Positions 8,069 to 15,712 of a stretch of DNA of 64,000 bases are shown here, piece after piece. The notes under the pieces were generated by a model. The model ran no database searches, was not told the DNA's origin, and worked only from the letters and a program-made list of their open reading frames with translations. The stretch is from the NCBI GenBank assembly GCA_963800475.1, contig CAWDAZ010000001.1:817442-881441 (forward strand). Reading direction: 5' to 3'. This DNA comes from Palsa-465 sp963800475. Its GTDB lineage: Bacteria; Actinomycetota; Thermoleophilia; Solirubrobacterales; Solirubrobacteraceae. Numbering within the stretch: the first letter of the stretch is position 1; each line of letters begins with the position of its first letter. The translations under genes were made by a program, and so were the position numbers.

Positions 8069-9271
8069 TTGCCGCTCAACGGTCAAGCCTCATCCGGGTC
8101 GATCTGTATTCCTGTTGGCTACGCATGGACCTCGCCGTTCGCTCGCTGGGGAGGCGCGCTTGCCGAGTTTTCAAGCTTGGAGGTGGGCGCCGCGGTAACG
8201 CGCGACGCATTCGACGCACGCGGCATTTCCCCATTGGAGCTGAGCGGTCTCGTCATGGGATGGACCGTGCCCCAGCCCGCGATCTTCTACGGCGCCCCGA
8301 CGCTCGCTGCGCAAATCGGAGCTCCAGAGATCAGCGGTCCGATGGTCAGTCAGGCCTGCGCTACCGGAGTCGCCTCGCTCGAAGTTGCCGCGCGGCGCAT
8401 CACTGCCGACGCCGATCTGGTGCTCGTCGCGGGGGTGGATCGCACGAGTAACGCACCGCACCTGGTCTACCCGTCGGGGACGCGCCCTGGCGGGGCGCCG
8501 ACACACGAGGACTGGATGCTCGACAACTTTGCGCGAGACCCTTGGGCTGGATCGCCGATGATCGACACCGCCGAAGCCGTCGCGGATGAAGGCGGCTTTG
8601 AGCGTCCAGAGCTCGACGAGCTGACCGCGCTGCGTTACGAGCAGTACAGCGCTGCCCTGTCCGATGATCGGGCTGCTCAGCGCCCGTACTTCGTCAGCGC
8701 AAGACTGAAGACCCGGAAGGGCGAAGTTGTGGTCGCGGAAGACTCGGGAGTACATCCGACGACCCGAGAGACGCTCGCCCAATTGAAACCAGCGGCGCCC
8801 GGTGCGCGACACACGATCGCCACACAAACGCATCCAGCTGACGCCTCCGCCGGGATGCTGGTCATGACGACGGCGAGGGCGAAGCAGCTTCAGCACGCAA
8901 GAGGAATCGCCACATTGCTCGGCTTTGGCTGGTCGCGCGTCGAAAAGGCCCGCATGCCAAGGGCGCCGGTGCCGGCCGCGCAGGCGGCCCTCGCCGCTGC
9001 CGGCGTTCACATCAATCAGGTCGGTCTGGTAACCACCCACAACCCGTTCGCGGTGAACGACCTCTGGTTCTCCCGCGAAATGGACTTCCCCGTCGGCCGC
9101 ATGAACCCGCTGGGCTGCAGCCTGGTCTATGGGCATCCGCAGGCGCCGACCGGGCTAAGAGCGATCACCGAGCTGATCGAAGCCCTGTCCTCGCGCGGCG
9201 GCGGTATCGGCCTGTTCACGGGCTGTGCCGCCGGCGACACGGGCGGCGCGGTGGTGGTTCGCGTCGAGTGA
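8069..9271 (+). CDS. Thiolase-family protein
   Basis: The 400-residue protein has the thiolase catalytic set: nucleophilic Cys in SQACATG (near residue 108), His in TTHNPFAVND, GHPQAPTG, and the second Cys in FTGCAAGDTGGA near the C-terminus. Thiolases cleave 3-ketoacyl-CoA with CoA or condense acetyl-CoA; the position in this cluster favours a degradative role. The start is a TTG at 8069, preceded by a purine-rich GGAG; no ATG lies close upstream. Candidate operator d sits immediately before it. Confidence 0.88.
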   Translation: MPLNGQASSGSICIPVGYAWTSPFARWGGALAEFSSLEVGAAVTRDAFDARGISPLELSGLVMGWTVPQPAIFYGAPTLAAQIGAPEISGPMVSQACATGVASLEVAARRITADADLVLVAGVDRTSNAPHLVYPSGTRPGGAPTHEDWMLDNFARDPWAGSPMIDTAEAVADEGGFERPELDELTALRYEQYSAALSDDRAAQRPYFVSARLKTRKGEVVVAEDSGVHPTTRETLAQLKPAAPGARHTIATQTHPADASAGMLVMTTARAKQLQHARGIATLLGFGWSRVEKARMPRAPVPAAQAALAAAGVHINQVGLVTTHNPFAVNDLWFSREMDFPVGRMNPLGCSLVYGHPQAPTGLRAITELIEALSSRGGGIGLFTGCAAGDTGGAVVVRVE

Positions 9272-9732
9272 CCGGTACGGACATCCAGACGCGCCGGGAA
9301 TACCGGCCGGGACGAATTCGTTCGGCACGAGTTCGAGGAGGGTCGGTCGGTAGAGAGGACGAGACCGCGACGTGTTGGTGCAATCCCGCCACCGGCTCGG
9401 TTGAGACGTAGAGTGATCTTCAAGGGCCAGGTCGGGCACGAAGCCGCGCCTGCGGTCGATCCGGACCGCATCGAGGTGCCGAGACTCATCGAGCGCCGCG
9501 CGCCATTGCTGATCGCATCTGCGGCGTTATGCCAGAGGGTGGGTGGGCAGGCGTCGGCCCCGGGTGGCCGGAGCGCGCGCGGAATTGACCGCAGGCTGGT
9601 GCGATGCGCACCGGGCGCTCGCGGCGGCAGCTCGGAATCCGCGTACCGCAGTGCCCTCGTTGCCAGACGGTTGGCACGAATGCAGGTCAGCTGCCCCTTT
9701 GGCGGCAGCGCCCTCGCCGGAGACGAGCGTCG
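9272..9732. other. Intergenic stretch between thiolase and thioesterase
   Basis: Open frames exist on both strands but none has recognisable content or a good ribosome binding site. I see no repeat or RNA gene here. A decayed gene is possible. Confidence 0.4.
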
Positions 9733-10248
9733 ATGACGAACCGCATATCGTGTAGCGCGATGGCCGCCAACCTTCCCTGGAAAGCGCTGGAGGGCGTGTC
9801 GGCGCCGGTGATACCGGTTGCGGACACGTTCGAGGGTTTCCTCGCTCTGGAATGGCTCGAGCTCACCGATTCCTCCGCTCACGTCCGGTTCCCGGTCCGA
9901 GACAACCTCAAGCAGCCGCTCGGCCTGCTGCACGGGGGGATCTATTCGGCTGTCGCGGAGTCAGTGGCGTCGGCCGCCACAGTCAGAGCGGTCTGGAGCG
10001 ATGGCTTTACCGGAAGCGGGATGAGCAACGTCGCGAGCTTTCTTCGACCTGTCACAGGGGGAATGGTCGACGTGCGAGCCACTCGGCGTGGACGCGGTGA
10101 CCGTGAATGGGTCTGGAGCAACGAGTTCTTCGATGAGACAGGTCGGCTGTGTGCGATGGTCGATGTGACCATCGCCGTCCGTCCTCGACCGACAGAGGCG
10201 AGCGGGCCAGCGGCGGCTGGCGAAGAGCTGGATCAGACGCGATCGTGA
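9733..10248 (+). CDS. Hotdog-fold thioesterase (PaaI type)
   Basis: The 171-residue protein contains the PaaI/hotdog core: 'FPVRDNLKQPLGLLHGGIYS' with the LLHGG motif, and 'FLRPVTGGMVDVRATRRGRG'. These enzymes hydrolyse acyl-CoA thioesters, often releasing CoA from dead-end intermediates in aromatic catabolism. The ATG at 9733 has GGAG about 10 bases upstream; the next in-frame ATG (9760) is an alternative. Same strand as the thiolase, about 460 bp downstream. Confidence 0.85.
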   Translation: MTNRISCSAMAANLPWKALEGVSAPVIPVADTFEGFLALEWLELTDSSAHVRFPVRDNLKQPLGLLHGGIYSAVAESVASAATVRAVWSDGFTGSGMSNVASFLRPVTGGMVDVRATRRGRGDREWVWSNEFFDETGRLCAMVDVTIAVRPRPTEASGPAAAGEELDQTRS

Positions 10249-10362
10249 CAAGCCAGCGGTCGCGACGTGGCGGCGCGACTCGGGATCGATCAGCAGAGTG
10301 GGCTGGTGTTGGGGGCCTCGTTCCGTGGATGCAGCGCGAGCCATCGCTGGGCCGGCGACTAC

Positions 10363-10614
10363 CTAATCCCCGTCGAGAGCCCGTACAGCTGCCAACTGCT
10401 CAATGAGGTCGTCAACGAGGGTGGGCTGCACGGCAAATCGCCCGATCGACAGAACCTCGGTGGGCGGGTTCTCGCCCGGCGACTGTTGGAAGAACTCGAT
10501 GTAGGTCATCTTCGTTCCGGGTCTGCCAACCCCGACCGCCGAAGCCAAGCCGTGCTCGACATTGCCGCCAATGACTGCGATCCGATCAGGCCGGTGAGCG
10601 TCTCTTTCAGACAT
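10363..10614 (-). CDS. Hypothetical small protein (83 aa)
   Basis: Not recognised with certainty. From the ATG at 10614 (AGGAAG about 14 bases upstream) the product has a well-balanced composition: 'DRIAVIGGNVEHGLASAVGV', then 'MTYIEFFQQSPG' and a C-terminal helix 'TLVDDLIEQLAAVRALDGD'. The arrangement resembles small DUF3467-like proteins but the match is by eye only. It ends 182 bp from the IS481 element. The overlapping plus-strand frame is poorer. Confidence 0.45.
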   Translation of the reverse strand: MSERDAHRPDRIAVIGGNVEHGLASAVGVGRPGTKMTYIEFFQQSPGENPPTEVLSIGRFAVQPTLVDDLIEQLAAVRALDGD

Positions 10615-10645
10615 ACAGAGACGATTCTTCCTGCGACGGCGTGGA

Positions 10646-10789
10646 TTGGTCAAGTCGCGCACTGCCAACGAGGTCCGCTCCGAAACGGATCCTGCGTCGC
10701 GTCAGGCGACCCGGCTGTTACAGGCCAGCACGGCGGGCGTCGATGCGGTCCTCGTGGTGATGCGCGGCATGAGCCACAACAGCTTGTGA
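10646..10789 (+). CDS. Possible very small protein or gene tail (47 aa)
   Basis: A short frame from TTG at 10646 to TGA at 10789 gives 'RQATRLLQASTAGVDAVLVV' and ends MRGMSHNSL. The composition is protein-like, but there is no clear ribosome binding site. It is divergent from the small gene at 10363-10614 and stops seven bases before the IS481 target site, so it could be the end of a larger, disrupted gene. Confidence 0.2.
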   Translation: MVKSRTANEVRSETDPASRQATRLLQASTAGVDAVLVVMRGMSHNSL

Positions 10790-10795
10790 CGCGGT

Positions 10796-11779
10796 CTAGG
10801 TGTAAGTCCCGAGGAGGTTGTTCAGCTCGTTGAGGCGAGCGATGGGCGGCTTGTGGCTGAGGGCGCCGTGGGGTCGGCGGCGATTGTAGAAGTCCAGCCA
10901 GCCGGCGAGGGCGGCGTTTCGTTCGGCGCTGTCGCGGTAGATCGCGCCGTATGCCCAGCCGCCGAGCATGGTGCGGATGAAGCGTTCGGCTTTGCCGTTG
11001 GTCTGAGGGCGGTAGGGACGTGTTCGTAGATGACGGATGCCGAGGGTCCGGCAGGCGATCGCGTGCATGGCTGAGCGGTAGGGCGAGCCGTTGTCGGTCA
11101 TCAGCCGCTCGACGGTGATCCCGTAGCTCGCGTAGTGCTTGATCGCGCGGCGGAGGAACCCGACGGCGGTGATCGCCTTCTCGTTGTCGAGGACCTCGAC
11201 GTAGGCCAGGCGGGTGGCGTCGTCGATCGCGATGTGCACGTATTCCCAGCCGACGGTGTTGCGGTCGACGCCTGCAGCGTCCCGCCTGCGAGCGTTGTAG
11301 TGCTGGCGCAGCCCGTCTCTGACGCGCTTGCCGGCGCCACCCTTGATCCGTCCGAGCTTCTTGACGTCGATGTGGATCAGCTCGCCGGGCCGCTCGCGCT
11401 CATAGCGCTGCGCTGGCTCCAGGCCGAGCCGGCCGAGCTTGCCCATCCCGATCTGGGTGAGGATCCCCGACACGGTCGAGAGGGCCATGCCGAGCAGCTC
11501 GGCGATCTCCGCGCCGGTGAACCGCACCCTCCTGAGCGCGGCGATCACCTCGACCCGGCGCTCGTCGGTGCGGTTGGCCACCACCGACGGCGCCGAGGAG
11601 CGATCCAACAGCCCACCCAGACCCTCACCGCGATACCGCGCCAGCCACTTACTCGCGGTTCGGTCACTGACTCCGGCCGCCTCGGCGGCCTCCGTCAGCG
11701 ACCACCCGCGGCTCTCGACACGATCGACCAGCAGCTCGCGGCCCTTGACGCTGAGACGAGCGTTAGCGTGCAACTTCAT
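10796..11779 (-). CDS. IS481-family transposase
   Basis: The 327-residue protein has an N-terminal helix-turn-helix ('SLTEAAEAAGVSDRTASKWL'), a second one near residue 90, and an integrase-core DDE domain: D in LIHIDVKKLG, D in ERLMTDNGSPYRS and E in QTNGKAERFIRTML. The ATG at 11779 is preceded by AAGGAGGA. The reading frame is intact, so the element may be active. Its TAG stop codon (10796-10798) is made by the CTAG target duplication, not by the element itself. Confidence 0.92.
   Translation of the reverse strand: MKLHANARLSVKGRELLVDRVESRGWSLTEAAEAAGVSDRTASKWLARYRGEGLGGLLDRSSAPSVVANRTDERRVEVIAALRRVRFTGAEIAELLGMALSTVSGILTQIGMGKLGRLGLEPAQRYERERPGELIHIDVKKLGRIKGGAGKRVRDGLRQHYNARRRDAAGVDRNTVGWEYVHIAIDDATRLAYVEVLDNEKAITAVGFLRRAIKHYASYGITVERLMTDNGSPYRSAMHAIACRTLGIRHLRTRPYRPQTNGKAERFIRTMLGGWAYGAIYRDSAERNAALAGWLDFYNRRRPHGALSHKPPIARLNELNNLLGTYT
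10797..10824 (+). repeat. Left terminal inverted repeat of the IS481 element
   Basis: Starts TAGGTGTAAGTCCC and ends GGTTGTTCA; 23 of 28 bases match the inverted copy at 11839-11866. The outer TAG belongs to the CTAG flank. Confidence 0.8.
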
Positions 11780-11838
11780 CCGGTGTCCTCCTTGGGACTG
11801 GGTGGCTTCGACACCACCAGCCTCCAAGGAGGCCCGGA

Positions 11839-11866
11839 TGAACAACGTCCTCAGGAACTACAACTA
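11839..11866 (-). repeat. Right terminal inverted repeat of the IS481 element
   Basis: On the minus strand starts TAGTTGTAGTTCCT and ends CGTTGTTCA, the partner of 10797-10824. Confidence 0.8.
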
Positions 11867-11968
11867 GGCCGGGGTTCGACCGTGCGGCACGCAAGGCACC
11901 AGGGCCCTTGATGCTCGTCGGGCGTCGACCGGCCAGGTGACCTCGTGTGCGTTGACCGCGCCCGGGCG

Positions 11969-11996
11969 GTCGCAGGTTCAAATCCTGTCTCCCCGA
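11969..11996 (+). other. tRNA 3'-end fragment (probably tRNA-Pro), attachment-site remnant
   Basis: T-arm GCAGG-TTCAAAT-CCTGT (11972-11988) followed by the acceptor strand CTCCCCG and discriminator A at 11996. No D-arm or anticodon arm precedes it. The implied 5' strand would start with C, as in bacterial tRNA-Pro, but the identity is not certain. Such orphan 3' ends mark integration sites of tyrosine-recombinase elements. Confidence 0.6.
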
Positions 11997-12194
11997 CTAA
12001 CGCAAGTCCTGGAAAACACCACATTCGTCTCGACTGTGAATTGGGCGGGAGTGCCGAGGGGGCATCAAAGGGGCATCAAACGCTCGCGGCGGCGAGGCAG
12101 GAATCAGCCGCTCGGCCTGCCAGCGCTCGTAGGCTCCGCTGGCCTGGATTTCGACCCGCTGGTTCTCCTCGAGCCGGTGCAGCGTCTCGAGCAA
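11997..12194 (-). pseudogene. Possible integrase C-terminal remnant
   Basis: A frame ends with TAG directly against the tRNA 3' fragment and encodes 'MLETLHRLEENQRVEIQASG' and a proline-rich tail. Integrase genes commonly end at the att core like this, but no catalytic Arg/His/Tyr residues are visible, so the identity rests on position only. Confidence 0.25.
12059..12080 (+). repeat. Tandem 11-bp direct repeat near the tRNA-Pro fragment
   Basis: GGGGCATCAAA occurs twice head to tail (12059-12069, 12070-12080), 63 bp after the tRNA end. The one-helical-turn period is what integrase arm-type binding sites show. Confidence 0.5.
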
Positions 12195-12355
12195 CCGTGC
12201 CGGCCGAGAGGCGGGATCGGCTGCGCCGCCCCCCTTCGCGCAGATGAAATGAGCAGAAGCCGGGCGGAGCGACCGTTCGCGACCGCCGGTCGCATCGAGC
12301 CGAGTGGCCTCACGCGCCCCTGCGTAACGTCAAGCGCCTGGGTGCTGCTGCCGAC

Positions 12356-12658
12356 TCAGCCGGTTAGTCGCGCGGCGCCGCGATCATCGACATGCACCGA
12401 GACCAGCGCATCAAGCGCCACTTGGACGAGAAGCTGCGGGTCCAGCTCGCCGAGGACTTCGAGCGCTTCGCGGACGCACTCGAGGGTTTTGTCCCCGCCG
12501 CGAACCAAGGTGGTGAGCGCTGCTGCTCTGCTGTTGGCCCGCAGCTGCGCGACGACACCCACGATCGTGCGCTCGTGGGCGGTGAGTGCTTCCAGCTCGG
12601 ACCAGGGAACGTGATCGACGCTGGCCATGATCGGGCCCTGCTGTTCCGAGATGCTCAC
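12356..12658 (-). CDS. Hypothetical protein (100 aa), coupled to the preceding small gene
   Basis: Not recognised. Starts with GTG at 12658, which overlaps the stop of the gene at 12655-12873 (GTGA). The product is mainly helical: 'VPWSELEALTAHERTIVGVV' and 'ALEVLGELDPQLLVQVALDA'. The overlap and the even composition argue that it is real. No membrane segment or cysteine motif is visible. Confidence 0.5.
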   Translation of the reverse strand: MSISEQQGPIMASVDHVPWSELEALTAHERTIVGVVAQLRANSRAAALTTLVRGGDKTLECVREALEVLGELDPQLLVQVALDALVSVHVDDRGAARLTG

Positions 12659-12873
12659 GGGCGGCGCGCCGCTAGGTGTGGTTGGCGTGCGAGTCGCCGC
12701 TGCGCGGCGGTGGCGCGCTTGATGGCGCGGGCGTGGTAATCGGCCGCGGTACGCCTGGACGCGACCAACTGATCCGCGTCGTCGCTGGGCGGCTGACGCC
12801 AGCAGACCGTTGCCGAGCGCGCGCCGGCGATCGGCTGCGTGCTTGCGCCGCTGCGATCATGGCTGGGGCACAT
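12655..12873 (-). CDS. Hypothetical basic small protein (72 aa)
   Basis: Not recognised. The ATG at 12873 has AGGAG 8-9 bases upstream. The C-terminal half is a basic amphipathic helix: 'DDADQLVASRRTAADYHARA' then 'IKRATAAQRRLARQ'. Its stop overlaps the GTG of the next gene, so the pair is probably co-translated. Confidence 0.4.
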   Translation of the reverse strand: MCPSHDRSGASTQPIAGARSATVCWRQPPSDDADQLVASRRTAADYHARAIKRATAAQRRLARQPHLAARRP

Positions 12874-13293
12874 GCGTCGACTCCTGGGTGGTCGGACGGA
12901 CTCCATGCTTGTCACGACCCTGGCTCGACGGCCACCGCGTGCCCGTGAACTCGTGCCGCTTACGTCCTGCCCGCCCTGAGCACGACCTGTGGCCGTATGC
13001 CGACGACGAGAATGACCAATCGTACACGCAGACGGGTCCTCACGCAAGCCGTTGCGGCCCCCCCCGACGATGCGGGCAGAGGCAAACCGCCAGACCTCTC
13101 AGGCCGCCGAAGACCATTCAGCTCGGACGCTGGATCAGGCGGAACTGTGTGCTCGTCGACGTCGGGCTAGGGGGTGGAAGGCGACGACTTTGCGGCCGGG
13201 GAGACTCGTGGATGCAGCGCAGACTGCCGCTTTCTGCGCAGGCCGCTGGCCGCGCGGGCGTGACCTCTGCGGGAGCGTTGCGATAGCCGTGGG
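12874..13293. other. Intergenic stretch
   Basis: Only short frames without recognisable content. It includes a run of eight C at about 13058. Nothing else seen. Confidence 0.4.
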
Positions 13294-13728
13294 TCAGTCG
13301 TCGGGGTGAAGCGGTTCTGGATCGGTGATCTCGACCGCGCCGAAGCCGGGGAGGGGGCCGTCGATGAAGAAGATCTCGATCGTGATGTCGGGTTCGACGT
13401 GAGCTTGCGACAGGAATGCCGTGACGTTGCGACCGGTGAGCTCCTTGATGGTCTGCTTGTAGCGGTATTGCATGACCTGTTGGAAATCTTCGCGCATGGC
13501 CACGACGCGGTCGGGCCGGCCGCTGTCCATGATCGTCTGTTCGAGCGCAGTGAAGCCGCTGCCGCGCATCACCACGACGATGATGTCGTCGAGGATGTAG
13601 GTCTTGGCCTTCATCGGCCCGCGGCCATAATGCTCGCGCAGGATCGCGACGACGCGGGTGGAGATCGCTGCCAGCAGGTTCCCGCCGGACAGGGGGGCCG
13701 GCGTTTGTTGCGGCGCGGGCTCGTCCAC
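13294..13728 (-). CDS. DUF2294 (MpsC-like) protein 1
   Basis: The 144-residue protein matches the DUF2294 family, whose named member MpsC belongs to a cation/bicarbonate system of staphylococci; in most bacteria the function is unknown. Diagnostic parts are 'ILREHYGRGPMKAKTYILDD', 'TALEQTIMDSGRPDRV' and 'ELTGRNVTAFLSQAHVEPDI'. The GTG start at 13728 has GAAGGAGG 4-5 bases upstream, a strong site. It lies 114 bp downstream of a second DUF2294 gene on the same strand. A soluble protein; no membrane segments. Confidence 0.8.
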   Translation of the reverse strand: MDEPAPQQTPAPLSGGNLLAAISTRVVAILREHYGRGPMKAKTYILDDIIVVVMRGSGFTALEQTIMDSGRPDRVVAMREDFQQVMQYRYKQTIKELTGRNVTAFLSQAHVEPDITIEIFFIDGPLPGFGAVEITDPEPLHPDD

Positions 13729-13842
13729 GGTGCCTCCTTCGTCCGGCGCGGCCTGCGAGGCCGGTGCCGTCCGCGATTTCGCTGTATTCCCAGGCCCGGT
13801 TCGCCGTGCTTGCCGCCCGACGAACCCTGCCTGACATGAAGG

Positions 13843-14250
13843 CTACTGCTGCGCCGCCGGATCGGCGCCGCGGCTCGCGAGCGGCGCCTCGGGTTCGAGC
13901 ACGAACGCTTCGATGGAGCACCCGCCGGAGTGGTCGGTGCCGCTGAGAAACGTGCGGACGGTGCGGCGGGTGAGACGTTCGACGGTCTCGATCATCTGCG
14001 GTGCCATCGCGTGTTGCAGCGCGTCACGGGCCACGCGGACCAGGTCGGATTTGCCGGCCGCGACGAGGTTCTTCTCGGCGTTGGTGGCGCCGTCCTCCAG
14101 CACGCAGACGACGAGGTCCTGATGAAGAAATGCGCGGGATCGCTGCGCTCCTCGGCCGGTGAAGTCTGCGATCAGCTTGCTCAGCTCATTGGCCAGCGCG
14201 GCATTGAGCGCGCCGCCGGACAGCTCGGATGGGTGCATGCGGGATCCCAT
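13843..14250 (-). CDS. DUF2294 (MpsC-like) protein 2
   Basis: The 135-residue protein is a diverged paralogue of the next gene: 'KLIADFTGRGAQRSRAFLHQ', 'AEKNLVAAGKSDLVRVARDA' and 'VERLTRRTVRTFLSGTDH' align with DUF2294. Two in-frame ATGs (14250 and 14238) are possible starts; the second has a better-spaced GGGA. The tandem pair may form a heterodimer (inference). The region upstream (14251-14862) separates it from a divergently transcribed anti-sigma-factor-like gene. Confidence 0.75.
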   Translation of the reverse strand: MGSRMHPSELSGGALNAALANELSKLIADFTGRGAQRSRAFLHQDLVVCVLEDGATNAEKNLVAAGKSDLVRVARDALQHAMAPQMIETVERLTRRTVRTFLSGTDHSGGCSIEAFVLEPEAPLASRGADPAAQQ

Positions 14251-14862
14251 CTCCGCCTCGTCGGTAAGGGATCACAGGGGCAGAGAGACGGAAGAACACC
14301 CGAGCGAGTGACGGCCCAAGCGTAGCGGTCCGGCATTGGGCGCCGGGGCGTTCGGCGGTGTGTGCCGGGCGCGGGCGGCGGGTATCCTGAAGGACACGAC
14401 TCGAAGTTGACGGTCATTGATCGCGGCTGCGGGTTGTCCTGTGAGCACGGAACGATCACGGCGATCGCATGTCCGGTCGCCGCTCCCGGTCCGGAAGGAA
14501 CGGCAAACGCTTTGGCCTCGAGCTCGGCCGGGATCGTTTATGTGTGAATCATGGTCGGCGACGACGACGCGTAGAGAGTCAGACCAGCCGCTACCACGCA
14601 CACAGACCTGTGCCCGCGGCTGGTGTGTGGAGGGAGAGACTGCTCTGCCGCCGGAGACCTCCGCTCTGAAGGGCCGCCGCTCCCGTCGGGTCGTCCGCTT
14701 CTCGGAGCGCGAGGGGCGCACGGATGGGCACCTGCGAGACCGTCCCCGGACACGGCCGCGCATGCGCGCGTGTCGTCACGGAACCGACGGCCGTGCGCTC
14801 CCGGAGCGGGCGCACGGCCGTCCGCCTGCACGATCTGCCGGCTCGACCCGCCGTGTGAGGCC
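14251..14862. other. Intergenic region between DUF2294 and the RsbW-like gene
   Basis: No convincing gene on either strand. The region contains the long hairpin at 14786-14822 and should hold the divergent promoters of both neighbouring gene sets. Confidence 0.4.
14786..14822. promoter_or_regulatory. Perfect 13-bp inverted repeat upstream of the RsbW-like gene
   Basis: GACGGCCGTGCGC (14786-14798) and GCGCACGGCCGTC (14810-14822) flank an 11-base loop. It ends 40 bp before the ATG at 14863. There is no T tract, so it could be an RNA hairpin in the leader or an operator. Confidence 0.45.
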
Positions 14863-15348
14863 ATGACCGCGGACGGTGGCGGCCAGGCGCAGTCATCGCG
14901 CAGCCGGCGCTTCTCGCGCCAGCCCGGGGGATCTCACCGGGCTGCGGCTCGTTCGATGATCGAGCTTTCGGGTGGCGCCGGGGCGCCCGGCCGCGCGCGA
15001 TGCTGGGTGAGCTCGCGCCTGGACGGCGAGCTGATCGGCATTTCGCATGGTGAGGTCGCGCTGATCGTCAGCGAGCTGGTCACCAACAGCGTGGTGCATG
15101 CGGGAGTCGACGCATCCCAGCTGTTGAAGATCAGTGTTGCGCGTCTGACTGGCGGATGGCGGATCACGGTCATCGACCCCGGCTCGGACACCGAGCCTCA
15201 CCTGCGCCCGCTTGACCCGCTGACCCCGGGCGGCATGGGACTGCGTCTGATCGACGGTCTGTGCCCGGCTTGGGGAACCTCGCGCGGCGCCGACGGCCGC
15301 ACGCATGTTTGGTGCGATCTGCCAGGCATCGCGGGAGAACGATCCTGA
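14863..15348 (+). CDS. RsbW-type serine kinase/anti-sigma factor (HATPase domain)
   Basis: The 161-residue protein has a GHKL ATPase fold like anti-sigma factors RsbW/SpoIIAB: N box 'GEVALIVSELVTNSVVHAG' and G1/G2 boxes 'ITVIDPGSDTEP' and 'GGMGLRLIDGL'. Such proteins bind a sigma factor or phosphorylate a STAS partner. A STAS gene follows on the same strand 97 bp downstream, but it has lost the usual phospho-acceptor segment. The ATG at 14863 is chosen because the frame upstream has no protein-like sequence. Confidence 0.8.
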   Translation: MTADGGGQAQSSRSRRFSRQPGGSHRAAARSMIELSGGAGAPGRARCWVSSRLDGELIGISHGEVALIVSELVTNSVVHAGVDASQLLKISVARLTGGWRITVIDPGSDTEPHLRPLDPLTPGGMGLRLIDGLCPAWGTSRGADGRTHVWCDLPGIAGERS

Positions 15349-15445
15349 CGTGCAGGCAGTCCGTTTATCGTTTGCTCCCGCGGTCGATCGGCTGCCGGCT
15401 GATCGGGATCCTGGTCGCGCGCTGCGGAGGCGGAAGGCGGTAGTG

Positions 15446-15700
15446 ATGAATGGCGGGCTAACGCGTGAGGTCGGCGGTCTGGAGGTCGAGGTGTGGCGGG
15501 ACGGCGACCGTATGACCTGGCCCTGCGGCGAGGTCGATCTTGCGACTGTCCGCACTGTCCGTGAGCGGCTCGGCGAGCTTGAGGGTGAGGGAGGGCATTT
15601 CGACGTGATCCCGGGTCCCGCGCAAGTGCAGCGCCGCTTCGAGCTCACCGGACTCGCTGAAACGGGCGCGACCTGTCTCGCCGACGGGCGTGTCAGGTAG
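15446..15700 (+). pseudogene. STAS-domain anti-sigma antagonist with the central segment deleted
   Basis: The 84-residue frame (ATG at 15446, GGAAGGCGG upstream) starts as a STAS protein: 'GGLEVEVWRDGDRM' and 'CGEVDLATVRTVRERLGELE'. It then jumps at GGH/FDV straight to the typical C-terminal part 'VIPGPAQVQRRFELTGLAE'. About 40-45 residues are missing, including the beta strand and the D-S-x-G loop that carries the phosphorylated serine. The frame is kept. It is probably non-functional as a classical antagonist, though a small folded protein cannot be ruled out. Confidence 0.7.
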
Positions 15701-15712
15701 CGGCTGATCGGC

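Larger units (their letters stand above)
10796..11867 (-). mobile_element. Complete IS481-family insertion sequence
   Basis: The element (about 10800-11863) has imperfect terminal inverted repeats (10797-10824 and 11839-11866; 23 of 28 matching) and is flanked by CTAG on both sides (10796-10799 and 11864-11867), consistent with a 4-bp target duplication. It carries one intact transposase gene. Confidence 0.85.

Noticed and set aside
9753..9789. TAGCGC ... GCGCTG near the thioesterase start, similar to the dyad arms
   Set aside because: The spacer is 25 bases, not 22, the right arm has a mismatch, and it lies inside the coding region.
10267..10833. 188-codon plus-strand frame overlapping the small minus gene at 10363
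   Set aside because: Composition is poorer than the minus frame and it runs into the IS481 end.
11135..11911. 258-codon plus-strand frame opposite the IS481 transposase
   Set aside because: Antisense shadow; no ribosome binding site or family match.
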